DNA of 10,640 nucleotides from Euzebya sp051004735 (GTDB taxonomy: Bacteria > Actinomycetota > Nitriliruptoria > Euzebyales > Euzebyaceae): NCBI GenBank assembly GCA_051004735.1, contig JBPCKA010000052.1:1-10640 (forward strand), read 5' to 3'. Under the pieces are notes generated by a model, which searched no databases, was not told the DNA's origin, and was given only the letters and a program-made list of their open reading frames with translations. Of the stretch, positions 1 to 6,755 are shown one piece after another. Position 1 is the first letter of the stretch. Each line of letters opens with the position of its first letter. Position numbers and translations under genes: made by a program.

Positions 1-915
1 CCGATCACCGTGGCCTTCGCCGGCGATGTGCACGGCGAACCGCCGATCGAGGATGCCTTGACGCAGGGGGACAACCCACTGGCGGCGGTCTCATCCATCC
101 TGAGTGCGGCCGACATCGCCGTGATCAACCTGGAAACCCCGATCAGCACGCTTGGCACACCTGCCGAGAAGACCTTCGCCTTCCGTGCCGACCCGGCCCT
201 GGCGACTGCCCTGTCCCAGGCAGGTGTCGACGTGGTCAACATGGCCAACAACCACGGCTTGGACTACGGGCACGCCGCCGCGGAACAGACCCGCAGCCTG
301 GTGGCGGCCGCGGGCATGCAGGCCGTGGGCTATGGGACAGACGCCGACAGCGCCTACTCACCTGCACTCTTCGACGTCGGGGGACGCACGGTCGCTGTCG
401 TGGGGTTGACCCGGGTCCTGCCAACCATCGACTGGGCCGCCACCGGATCCCGTCCGGGGATGGCATCAGCCTATGACCTACAGGCGGCCGTCACTGCCGT
501 GCGGCAGGCCGCGGCTGTGGCCGACCACGTGGTGGTGACCATCCATTGGGGCAGGGAACGCTACACCTGCCCCGACGGCGACCAACTGGCACTGGCTTCA
601 GCCCTGGCGGCCGCGGGCGCCGACGTCATCGCCGGGCACCACTCCCACGTGCTGCAGGGTGTACAGCAGATCGATGACACGTTGGTTGCCTACAGCCTGG
701 GCAACTTCGTCTTCTACGCCCGTACGCCGGCAACTCGTCAGACCGGCGTGTTCACCGTCACCCTTGATGAGGACGGCGTGACCGACCACACCTGGGTTCC
801 TGCTCAGATCGACGGGCGTGGCCAACCTCACCCGGTTGCGTCCCAGGCGCCCATTCCGCAAGGGGAAACGTTGACCGCGTTGTCCTCGGGACCACAATGT
901 GGTCCCCCGCGATGA
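1..915 (+). CDS. CapA-family metallophosphatase (5' truncated by window)
   Basis: The reading frame is open from base 1, and the first residues (P-I-T-V-A-F-A-G-D-V-H-G) already form the first metal-binding strand of the family. The GTG at 10 is therefore probably internal and the true start lies outside the window. Family signatures follow in order: GDVHGE, NLETPIS, NMANNHGLDYG, an HWGRE stretch, GHHSHVLQGV and YSLGNFVFY. These are the Asp, Asn, Glu and His ligands of the calcineurin-like fold in the CapA/PgsA (poly-gamma-glutamate capsule) group. Known members are usually surface-associated and linked to capsule or polyglutamate export, but many actinobacterial homologues are uncharacterised, so the substrate is unknown. 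Any signal peptide or membrane anchor would lie in the missing N-terminus. The last codons overlap a 19-bp palindrome, and an AsnC-type regulator gene follows 65 nt downstream on the same strand. Confidence 0.85.
   Translation, partial: PITVAFAGDVHGEPPIEDALTQGDNPLAAVSSILSAADIAVINLETPISTLGTPAEKTFAFRADPALATALSQAGVDVVNMANNHGLDYGHAAAEQTRSLVAAAGMQAVGYGTDADSAYSPALFDVGGRTVAVVGLTRVLPTIDWAATGSRPGMASAYDLQAAVTAVRQAAAVADHVVVTIHWGRERYTCPDGDQLALASALAAAGADVIAGHHSHVLQGVQQIDDTLVAYSLGNFVFYARTPATRQTGVFTVTLDEDGVTDHTWVPAQIDGRGQPHPVASQAPIPQGETLTALSSGPQCGPPR
888..906. promoter_or_regulatory. 19-bp perfect palindrome at the end of capA
   Basis: GGGACCACA-A-TGTGGTCCC is a perfect 9-bp inverted repeat around one central base. 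It lies in the last codons of the CapA gene, 7 nt before its stop triplet and about 75 nt upstream of the AsnC-type start. It could be an operator for the neighbouring regulator, since Lrp/AsnC proteins often bind palindromes near their own genes. It could also act as an RNA hairpin (8-bp stem, AAT loop) terminating capA, although no T-run follows. The sequence does not decide between these. Confidence 0.5.
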
Positions 916-980
916 GCACACGTTTGCGCAGTTCCACGGCCGTGAGCATCACCAGGCTGTCACGTTGGTAACCTGCGCCT

Positions 981-1424
981 ATGGATGATGTCGATATGGC
1001 CATTCTGCGAACGTTGCGGGACGATGGCCGCATCACGTTGACAGATCTGGCGGACAAGGTGCACGTGTCACGCACCAATGTGCACGGCCGTATCGCCAAA
1101 CTGCACGATCGCGGAATCATCGGGGGCTACACCGCCCGCATCGACACCGCAGAGGTGGGTCTGCCGGTGGCTGCACTGGTGCTGATCGGCGTGGACCAAT
1201 CCCGCCTGGATGAGTTGCGCGACCGACTGGACTCGATGGCCAGCGTCGAGCATTGGGGCTTGACCATGGGCGCCTACGACGGCTTCATCATGGCCCGCGT
1301 GGCAAGCGTGGAGGAACTGCGCCGTTTGCTGGTGGACGAACTGCGAACGATGCCAGGAATCACCCGCACCGAATCGGTGCTGATGATCGAGGAGACGGGG
1401 CCCCGCCAAGCCCTGCCAGACTGA
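981..1424 (+). CDS. Lrp/AsnC-family transcriptional regulator
   Basis: This 147-residue protein has the usual Lrp/AsnC length and two-part layout. Residues about 1-60 form the N-terminal winged HTH (MDDVDMAILRTLRDDGRIT, then LADKVHVSRTNVHGRIAKL, then a G-I-I-G-G-Y turn). Residues about 65-140 form the RAM ligand-binding/oligomerisation domain (LVLIGVD, then GAYDGFIMARV, then MPGITRTESVLMI). Family members sense amino acids or related small molecules and often control adjacent transport or metabolic genes and themselves. The effector here is unknown. The ATG at 981 gives the canonical start of the HTH. No strong Shine-Dalgarno is visible ahead of it. The gene follows capA on the same strand and ends 12 nt from the convergent stop of the MerR gene, so there is no room for a separate terminator between them. 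Confidence 0.9.
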   Translation: MDDVDMAILRTLRDDGRITLTDLADKVHVSRTNVHGRIAKLHDRGIIGGYTARIDTAEVGLPVAALVLIGVDQSRLDELRDRLDSMASVEHWGLTMGAYDGFIMARVASVEELRRLLVDELRTMPGITRTESVLMIEETGPRQALPD

Positions 1425-1436
1425 GACGGCCCAAGA

Positions 1437-1952
1437 TCACACGACGTGACGGCGCGATAGGGGCATGACCACCGCTGGTTCGGCCCGCTCCGGCGTGATC
1501 GAGGCAACCTCCTCGGTGACCTCGGCAGCCACCGGGTCGATGGCGATGAAGAACACGCCCTGGCCGCTCATCAACAGGTCCATGGCCTGGCGTTCGTTAT
1601 CCACGGCAAACACGTTGCCGGCAGAATCCGACGCCAACATCAACTCTCGCAATGACAGGCCCCGCGAGACGACCTCTTCAATCGCGCGACGGATGCGCTG
1701 CAGGCTGACGCCGGCATCGCGGAGGCGTTTGATCACCTTGAGTTGGACGATGTCATCAAAGCCGTACAGGCGTTGCGACCCGGAGCCCTCGGCGTCTCGA
1801 ACACTGGGAGTCACCAGGCCTGTCGAGGTCCAGTGGTCCAACTGGCGATAGGACACACCCACGATCTTGGCGACCGCCGGTCCACGGTATCCGGCCTGGC
1901 CATCGCTCAGACCCGGAAGCGGGATGTCCCGCGTGTAACGGTTGCCAGCCAT
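1437..1952 (-). CDS. MerR-family regulator, Rv1830/ResR type
   Basis: The 171-residue protein has a MerR winged helix at about residues 22-90 (YRGPAVAKIVGVSYRQLDHW, GLVTPS, QRLYGFDDIVQLKVIKRL, DAGVSLQRIRRAI). A C-terminal segment (VFAVDNERQAMDLLMSGQGV) is of the kind seen in actinobacterial homologues of M. tuberculosis Rv1830 (ResR), known for affecting growth control and recovery after drug exposure. It lacks the cysteines of metal-sensing MerR proteins. The assignment rests on the domain and on position beside the bifunctional-nuclease gene, as in mycobacteria. ATG at 1952 follows a weak purine-rich site (AGGG about 11 nt upstream) and a recognisable promoter. The gap to the upstream nuclease gene is 103 nt, so it is probably transcribed at least partly on its own. 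Confidence 0.85.
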   Translation of the reverse strand: MAGNRYTRDIPLPGLSDGQAGYRGPAVAKIVGVSYRQLDHWTSTGLVTPSVRDAEGSGSQRLYGFDDIVQLKVIKRLRDAGVSLQRIRRAIEEVVSRGLSLRELMLASDSAGNVFAVDNERQAMDLLMSGQGVFFIAIDPVAAEVTEEVASITPERAEPAVVMPLSRRHVV

Positions 1953-2001
1953 CGTCTACGAACCCTATCCGCCGAACTACATCACTGTGGTGAATGATGG
2001 A

Positions 2002-2030
2002 AGGTAACCGGTCGACCGCGCCACGGTCAA
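2002..2030 (-). promoter_or_regulatory. Candidate sigma-70 promoter for the MerR gene
   Basis: On the minus strand TTGACC (2030-2025) is separated by exactly 17 nt from TTACCT (2007-2002), a good -35/-10 pair. Transcription would start near 1995, giving a leader of about 43 nt. A small palindrome, TCAC-TGTG-GTGA (1982-1993), lies at the predicted start site and could be an autoregulatory site. Confidence 0.5.
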
Positions 2031-2055
2031 GAGGTCCGTGTCGCCGAGCAACCTC

Positions 2056-2535
2056 CTATTGAGCGAAATCCTCGGGTGTGACGCTGTCCAAGAACTCCTT
2101 GAACTTCTCGACTTCGGTCTCTGACTCATCGGTGTCATCGATCAGGATGCCCGCCTCGTCCAAAACACCCTCATCGGCATAGACGGGGATCCCCGCGCGG
2201 ACCGCCAACGCAATGGCATCGGACGGCCGTGAGGACACGGTGGTCTGTCCGCTGGGACCATTCAGCACGATTTCGGCATAGAAGGTGCCGTCGCGCAACT
2301 CGGTCACCACGATCCGTTCGACCGACACCGTCAAGGCGTCCAGGAGATCCTTCATCAGGTCATGGGTCATGGGACGGGAGGTCTCAACGCCTTGGAGGGC
2401 GAACGCGATCGAGGTCGCTTCCACCGCCCCGATCCAGATCGGTAAGAACCGTTCTCCGCTGGATTCCTTCAGCAGCACGATCGGCTGGTTGTGGGGTAGT
2501 TCCACCCGAACTCCCACCAACTCCAGCTCGATCAT
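2056..2535 (-). CDS. Bifunctional nuclease family protein (DUF151/BFN)
   Basis: This 159-residue protein starts MIELELVGVRVELPHNQPIV and contains ERFLPIWIGAVEATSIAFAL (residues about 29-48), TFYAEIVL (84-91) and the SSRPSDAIALAVRAGIPVYA block (101-120), all hallmarks of the BFN/DUF151 domain. Plant members have DNase and RNase activity; the bacterial role, including that of the mycobacterial homologue Rv1829, is not settled. The C-terminus is acidic (DDTDESETEVEKFKEFL), as is common in actinobacterial members. The reading frame runs open upstream to 2646, but ATG 2535 is chosen because a strong GGAGGT lies 6 nt before it and conserved sequence begins there. It follows the carboxypeptidase stop by 55 nt and is probably in the same operon. 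Confidence 0.9.
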   Translation of the reverse strand: MIELELVGVRVELPHNQPIVLLKESSGERFLPIWIGAVEATSIAFALQGVETSRPMTHDLMKDLLDALTVSVERIVVTELRDGTFYAEIVLNGPSGQTTVSSRPSDAIALAVRAGIPVYADEGVLDEAGILIDDTDESETEVEKFKEFLDSVTPEDFAQ

Positions 2536-2590
2536 TCGTCTACCTCCGCATCCGCATCGGGACCCTGAGTCTATGGTCGGGCCACAGGGC

Positions 2591-3955
2591 TCACAACGAG
2601 ACGGGGGCGTCACGCGGGAGCAACCGCGCGAAGGCGCGAAGCGCATCGGCCATCGCAGCCCCGGGCGTGTCAGGGGTGCCCTCGATGGCCACGTCAGCCA
2701 GGAGTGCCGTGCTGGCTACCTCTTCACCTTGGACCAGCAGTGCCACCTCACCCATCGGTGTCCCCAACGCCACAGGCAGGGCGACGTCGGGGGCCAGCCG
2801 CGTCACCGTACTCACCTGAGCCTGCGCGCCGACGGTACGGGCCAGGTCCTCGGCCACGGACAACTCAACGTCTCCTGCGGCCGTGCGATAGACCGCACCG
2901 ACGTCGCCGGTGCGCAGTGGGGTGGGGCGGGCGAAGTCGCCGAACCCGTGGTCGAACAAGGCGGAGGTGTCGGCGACCCGGTCCTCACTGCCCAGCACCA
3001 CGGCGTACAGGGTCCGACCGTCACGCTCGGCGCTGGCAACCAAGCACATGCCCGCCAGCGTGGTGAAGCCGGTCTTGATCCCGGTGGTCCCGGGGTACTG
3101 GGTCAACATCTCGTTGCGGTTCTCCAGCAGCCCAAACGGCGGGACCGTCAGTTGCACCGCACCTGCCCACATGGCGAAGTCGGGATGGCTCATGGCCTCC
3201 TGCCCCAACAGCGCAAGGTCAAGCGGGGTGGCGTGGTGGGCAGCAGCATCGTTGGACAGTCCCGAGGAGTCCTCAAAGCGCGTGTCCTCAAGTCCCAGTG
3301 TGACACTGCGCTGGTTCATCAGTGCCACATAGGCAGTTTCACTGCCGGCCACGTGCTCAGCGATCGCCACCGCCCCGTCATTGCCGCTGCGCAGCAGATC
3401 GGCGGCCAGGACGTCGCGGACGCTGACCGTGTCGCCCTCGCGCAGTCCCAAGGTGGCCACACCCGGCAACTGTCCCGTCGCTGCTGCGGTGACCGACACG
3501 GTCAATTCAGGGGCAACGCTGCCCCCCTCCACGGCCTCCAGGGCCAGCAGGATCGTCATGATCTTGGTGGTCGATGCCATCGGAAGGGCCACGCGTGGTT
3601 GCACACCGGCCAATATCACGCCATCCACCGGATCAATCAGCACCGCGCCGGTCGCACTGAGGTCAGGCGCGTCCTCGTGTGGACCCGGGACCTGCTCCGC
3701 CGCGACCGCGTCAGGTGTGAAGCCTGATTGCAGGGGTGCCTGTGTCGGGAGGGGGGGAAGTTCAGCAGGTGCGTTTGGATCCACCGGGGTCGCGGTGGGT
3801 GACACCGGGATGACATCGGTCGCCTGGGCCACCTGATCGACAGTGGGGCCCAGCACAATGCCCGGCACCATCGCCAACAGAATCGCCACCGGCATGGCCG
3901 CCCGTACCACTCGCAGGTGCCGCGGGACCATCACTCCTGGGGAGGTGTTGCTCAC
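2591..3955 (-). CDS. D-alanyl-D-alanine carboxypeptidase (PBP5-like, serine)
   Basis: The 454-residue precursor has a basic N-terminus and hydrophobic stretch (about residues 18-36, AAMPVAILLAMVPGIVLG), fitting a signal peptide or anchor. A Pro/Thr-rich linker follows to about residue 90. The catalytic domain of the low-molecular-weight penicillin-binding (peptidase S11) fold comes next. All three active-site motifs are intact: S128-T-T-K131, S190-G-N192 and K294-T-G296. Such enzymes act outside the membrane, removing the terminal D-Ala of peptidoglycan stem peptides and so limiting cross-linking. The GTG start overlaps the stop of the FtsR-type gene by 4 nt (GTGA), indicating translational coupling to a division regulator. 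In the mycobacterial version of this cluster no carboxypeptidase sits here, so its presence is a local variation. A second in-frame ATG at residue 9 is an alternative start. Confidence 0.93.
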   Translation of the reverse strand: MSNTSPGVMVPRHLRVVRAAMPVAILLAMVPGIVLGPTVDQVAQATDVIPVSPTATPVDPNAPAELPPLPTQAPLQSGFTPDAVAAEQVPGPHEDAPDLSATGAVLIDPVDGVILAGVQPRVALPMASTTKIMTILLALEAVEGGSVAPELTVSVTAAATGQLPGVATLGLREGDTVSVRDVLAADLLRSGNDGAVAIAEHVAGSETAYVALMNQRSVTLGLEDTRFEDSSGLSNDAAAHHATPLDLALLGQEAMSHPDFAMWAGAVQLTVPPFGLLENRNEMLTQYPGTTGIKTGFTTLAGMCLVASAERDGRTLYAVVLGSEDRVADTSALFDHGFGDFARPTPLRTGDVGAVYRTAAGDVELSVAEDLARTVGAQAQVSTVTRLAPDVALPVALGTPMGEVALLVQGEEVASTALLADVAIEGTPDTPGAAMADALRAFARLLPRDAPVSL

Positions 3956-4782
3956 GCCCCGCGGACGTAGCGTCGTAACTCGCGTGACAGCAGGGACCGC
4001 TTCATCCGCGACGTCAATCCGGCCAACTTCTCCAACTGGCGGCCGGCCTGCCTGCGCGCCTCGGGATTGCGTTGGCGTAGCAGCGGGGTGGCCAACTGCT
4101 CAAACAGCGCGACTTCACGGTCAACGAACTGGCGGTACATCCTGAGATGGCGCGGCTCAAGCCCTAGTGCCAGCAGTTCACGCGCGGCACGCCCGGTCAG
4201 CAGGTCATCGGCGTCAAAGGGAGCGGTCTCATCATCAGGGTCACCGACGATGGCGTACTCCCGCAATGCCCGCACCTGACCGGAGTCAAGACCTGTCGCC
4301 TCGCAGTACTCCCGCAGTGTCAGTTCGACGGGGGTGGTGGGAGCCTCGAGCACCGCTGCGTCGCTGCCGGAGGCGGCCGCCTCGACCGCCTTGGCCATCT
4401 GCATGGCCGCCTGCGTCGGTGTGAGTTCCTTCGCGTCATCATCGTCCACTGAGGGGACCAGGGTCGGGGGTGGGACGGGGCCTGGCCCGGGAGCCTCGCC
4501 GGCATCCAGCCGGTCCAACTGCTCGCGGATGACCTTCAGCGGCAGATAATGGTCACGCTGAGCGGTCAGGATGAAACGCAGTCGGTCGACGTCGTCCTCA
4601 GAAAAGATCCGGTATCCTGAGTCCGTGCGATCCGGATAGATCAACCCCTCGGACTCCAGGAAGCGGATCTTTGAGATGGTGATGTCCTCAAAATCCTCTT
4701 TGAGCTGGTTCAACACCTCACCGATGGTGAAACCCTGGGGGCCATCACCACTGTCCTGGGGGTTGACCGTGGCCATGGTCAT
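3952..4782 (-). CDS. ftsR: FtsR-type MerR regulator
   Basis: The 276-residue protein has an N-terminal MerR-like winged helix (about residues 18-75: FTIGEVLNQLKEDFEDITIS, KIRFLESEGLIYPDRT, SGYRIFSEDDVDRL). A Pro/Ala/Asp-rich linker (about 100-150) follows, then a helical C-terminal domain (ELTLREYCEATGLDSGQVRA, RHLRMYRQFVDREVALFEQL). This is the architecture of Rv1828 and of corynebacterial FtsR, which activates ftsZ and helps set division. The gene symbol is transferred on architecture and synteny, not on a measured match. The ATG at 4782 overlaps the preceding FHA-gene stop by one base (TGATG), and its own stop overlaps the carboxypeptidase GTG by 4 nt. The three genes are thus probably translated in series. 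MATVNPQ, two codons downstream, is an alternative start. Confidence 0.88.
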   Translation of the reverse strand: MTMATVNPQDSGDGPQGFTIGEVLNQLKEDFEDITISKIRFLESEGLIYPDRTDSGYRIFSEDDVDRLRFILTAQRDHYLPLKVIREQLDRLDAGEAPGPGPVPPPTLVPSVDDDDAKELTPTQAAMQMAKAVEAAASGSDAAVLEAPTTPVELTLREYCEATGLDSGQVRALREYAIVGDPDDETAPFDADDLLTGRAARELLALGLEPRHLRMYRQFVDREVALFEQLATPLLRQRNPEARRQAGRQLEKLAGLTSRMKRSLLSRELRRYVRGA

Positions 4783-5300
4783 CAGCCGCCTTCATCGTCG
4801 CCGGCGGCCGGCACGGCTGTGATGGCGGGGATCAGCGCCTGCAGGCGGAACTTGCCGACCTGCACGTCATCACCATGGGTCAGGGTCTGCTTCTCGGATC
4901 GCGTCCCGTTGACATAGGTGCCGTTCAGCGACCCGGCGTCGGCCACCAGGAAGGTGTCCTCGGTCCGCCGGAACTCGGCGTGGCGACGCGACACGGTGAT
5001 GTCGTCCAGGAAGATGTCGGACTCGGGGTGACGGCCGACGGTCACGACGTCCTTGTCCAGCAGGAACCGGGCACCGACATTGGGACCCCGGACGCTGACC
5101 AGCAAGGCAGTGCCCGGCGACAGTTCCGCACGGATGCCGTCGACATCGATGCGTTCATCGCCCGTGCTGTCCCGCAGATCATCTGCCGCTGTCGTCAGCG
5201 TGCCGGTCGTCACGTCCTGGGTGCGGGTCAACGCCGTGCCGCACTGGGCGCAGAACTTTGCCCCGGACGGGTTATTGTTTCCGCATTCTGTGCAGTACAT
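4782..5300 (-). CDS. garA: Zinc-ribbon FHA protein, GarA/OdhI type
   Basis: The 172-residue protein begins with a zinc ribbon (C3-x2-C6, C17-x2-C20). A Thr-rich segment follows (residues 26-40, including T31-T32), where GarA/OdhI proteins carry their PknB/PknG phosphorylation site. The FHA domain spans about residues 66-155 and keeps the key residues: G89-R90, S104, H107 and the N126-G-T turn. In mycobacteria and corynebacteria the unphosphorylated protein binds and inhibits 2-oxoglutarate dehydrogenase and retunes glutamate enzymes; phosphorylation makes it fold on itself. The position between gcvH and the FtsR gene matches the mycobacterial order, which supports the name. The N-terminal zinc ribbon is absent from the M. 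tuberculosis protein. The exact phospho-acceptor motif differs from the ETTS of GarA, so regulation by the kinase is inferred only. The ATG start lacks a clear ribosome site. Confidence 0.85.
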   Translation of the reverse strand: MYCTECGNNNPSGAKFCAQCGTALTRTQDVTTGTLTTAADDLRDSTGDERIDVDGIRAELSPGTALLVSVRGPNVGARFLLDKDVVTVGRHPESDIFLDDITVSRRHAEFRRTEDTFLVADAGSLNGTYVNGTRSEKQTLTHGDDVQVGKFRLQALIPAITAVPAAGDDEGG

Positions 5301-5346
5301 CAGGGGTGCTCACCCGGACATCGAGGGACACGTCTCAGTGGAACGC

Positions 5347-5375
5347 AGCGTAGCAGCGGACTCTGACACCCGGCC
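5347..5375 (-). promoter_or_regulatory. Possible promoter ahead of garA
   Basis: The 112-nt gap between the gcvH stop and the garA start carries TACGCT on the minus strand (5352-5347), a plausible actinobacterial -10 element about 50 nt before the start codon. No convincing -35 hexamer is visible at the right distance. The gap suggests that the garA-ftsR-dac run can be transcribed separately from pgsA-gcvH. No clear terminator is visible in the gap. Confidence 0.25.
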
Positions 5376-5412
5376 ACAACCACGGCGGACCACGACCCTT
5401 CTACCTGATTGC

Positions 5413-5793
5413 TCAGGCGTCCTCGACCAGTTTGGCGTACTCGGCGGCGCTGAGCATCTGGTCCAGTTCCACCCCCTCATCCAGTTGCAACACCACCATC
5501 CACCCCTCTCCGTAGGGGTCGGAGTTCACCAGTTCCGGGTTGGTTTCCAAGGCGTCGTTGCGCTCCACGATCGCACCGGCCACCGGCGCGAACAGGTCAC
5601 TGACGCTCTTGGTGGACTCGACCTCGCCGAACGGCTGTCCGATGTCGACCTTGGTGCCGGTTGCGGGCAGGTCGACATAGACCACGTCGCCAAGGGCCTC
5701 CTGGGCATAGTCGGTGATGCCGACGGTGATCCGGTCACCATCGACCCGGATCCATTCGTGTTCCTCGGTGTAGCGGAGGTTGTCGGGGTTCAC
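5413..5793 (-). CDS. gcvH: Glycine cleavage system H protein
   Basis: The 126-residue protein has the full H-protein length. The lipoyl-attachment motif GEVESTKSVSDLFAP places the lipoyl lysine at K62. The N-terminal RYTEEHEWIRV and the C-terminal NSDPYGEGWMVVLQL blocks are typical. The protein carries the aminomethyl group between the P, T and L proteins of the cytosolic glycine cleavage complex, making CO2, ammonia and methylene-tetrahydrofolate. The other gcv genes are not in the window. The start is GTG at 5793, with AGGAG 7 nt upstream. It follows the phosphatidyltransferase stop by 27 nt on the same strand, so the two are probably cotranscribed. The neighbouring garA fits the known linkage of gcvH with the 2-oxoglutarate switch in actinobacteria. 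Confidence 0.97.
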   Translation of the reverse strand: MNPDNLRYTEEHEWIRVDGDRITVGITDYAQEALGDVVYVDLPATGTKVDIGQPFGEVESTKSVSDLFAPVAGAIVERNDALETNPELVNSDPYGEGWMVVLQLDEGVELDQMLSAAEYAKLVEDA

Positions 5794-5820
5794 TACGTCA
5801 CTCCTGTCGTGCGGTGTGGG

Positions 5821-6471
5821 TCAGGCTGTCTGGTCGGGTGCCGCTCTGCCGGCTTGTGCACGGCGACGGGCCAGCAGGCCGCGCGCGATCTGGGCGTACT
5901 GGACTCCGGCAGCGTAGTAGGTGATGACCCCGGTCGCGGTGAACGTCCAGCCGATTCCTCCCCACAGGCTGGCCCCGCCCCAGTCCATGGCCCCCAGCAG
6001 GAAGCCTGGCACGCCGATCAGCAGGCAGGCGGTTGCGAACTTCCCCAGCCTGGTGACAGGGATCTGCGGATTCCCGCTGAACAGGATGGCGGCGCCGCCC
6101 AGGAGGACGACGTCGCGAGCAACGATCAAGGCCAGGACCCACCATGGCAGCAGGCCTAGCGCCGCCAGCGTAATGCCGGCGGTTGCCAGCAGTGCCCGGT
6201 CGATCAGGGGGTCCAGTAGCTTGCCGATGCGGGTGACCTGGTCAAAGCGACGGGCGACGTACCCGTCGATCCAGTCCGTCGTCCCGACGACCACCAGGGT
6301 CAGAAAGGCCATCCCGTAGGCGGCGGGGCCGACCATCAACCACACGAAGAGGGGCAGGCCCAGCAACCGCACGAACGTGATGATGTTGGCCACGGTCCAG
6401 ACGCGGTCGTGGACCACGACCGGACGGTCGCTGCGAAGCCCTGCGTCGAACAGTCGCACCATCTGGACCAT
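5821..6471 (-). CDS. CDP-alcohol phosphatidyltransferase (PgsA2-like)
   Basis: The 216-residue integral membrane protein carries the complete family motif D(x2)DG(x2)AR(x8)G(x3)D(x3)D: D66, D69-G70, A73-R74, G83, D87 and D91. Hydrophobic helices surround it (about residues 27-48, 52-63, 92-115, 145-160 and 170-190). The family moves a phosphatidyl group from CDP-diacylglycerol to an alcohol such as glycerol-3-phosphate, inositol phosphate or another CDP-alcohol acceptor; the acceptor cannot be told from sequence alone. The position before gcvH matches mycobacterial pgsA2 (Rv1822). ATG 6471 is chosen over the earlier in-frame ATG at 6513, because GAGGTG sits 7 nt before it and the earlier start would leave only 2 nt to a divergent gene. 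The C-terminus is Arg/Ala-rich. Confidence 0.88.
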   Translation of the reverse strand: MVQMVRLFDAGLRSDRPVVVHDRVWTVANIITFVRLLGLPLFVWLMVGPAAYGMAFLTLVVVGTTDWIDGYVARRFDQVTRIGKLLDPLIDRALLATAGITLAALGLLPWWVLALIVARDVVLLGGAAILFSGNPQIPVTRLGKFATACLLIGVPGFLLGAMDWGGASLWGGIGWTFTATGVITYYAAGVQYAQIARGLLARRRAQAGRAAPDQTA

Positions 6472-6515
6472 ACTGGCACCTCGGCTCAGCCACGGATTGA
6501 TGAGGGAGAACAACC

Positions 6516-6755
6516 ATGGGTTTCCTGGAGCAGTTGAAAGCGCTGTTCAGCCGCGAGGCGACAGACGCCAAGGAGTGGCTGGACGACTCGGTCCGCGACG
6601 CCGATGCCGCCCTTGACCGCGCCGAGCGACGCCAGGCGGCTGATCCTGACGAGAGACTTGCCATGACCTTGGATGACATCAAGACAGGCGACGACGCGTT
6701 CGAGGCCATCCGGGCCAAGGCGGACGCCCTTGATGAGGAGTCAGACCAGGGGTGA
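6516..6755 (+). CDS. Small acidic helical protein of unknown function
   Basis: This 79-residue protein is not one I recognise. It starts with an amphipathic stretch (MGFLEQLKALFSRE) and continues as a highly charged, Ala/Asp/Glu/Arg-rich and probably all-helical chain (ADAALDRAERRQAADPDERL, then DDAFEAIRAKADALDEESD). It has no cysteine, signal peptide or membrane segment. A good ribosome site (AGGGAG, positions 6504-6509) precedes the ATG by 6 nt, which makes it a credible gene despite its size. It is divergent from the phosphatidyltransferase with only 44 nt between start codons, so its promoter must overlap that gene's leader or coding region. Its 3' end overlaps the convergent membrane-protein gene by 15 nt. 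The amphipathic N-terminus next to a lipid-synthesis gene could suggest membrane contact, but that is speculation. Confidence 0.65.
   Translation: MGFLEQLKALFSREATDAKEWLDDSVRDADAALDRAERRQAADPDERLAMTLDDIKTGDDAFEAIRAKADALDEESDQG

Noticed and set aside
2285..3727. 480-codon open frame on the plus strand
   Set aside because: It is antisense to the carboxypeptidase and BFN genes, whose motifs are intact. The translation is Arg/Gly/Gln-rich without domain features, as expected from a high-GC shadow frame.
5053..6159. 368-codon open frame on the plus strand
   Set aside because: It is antisense to garA, gcvH and the phosphatidyltransferase, all with full family motifs. It has no recognisable motif of its own.
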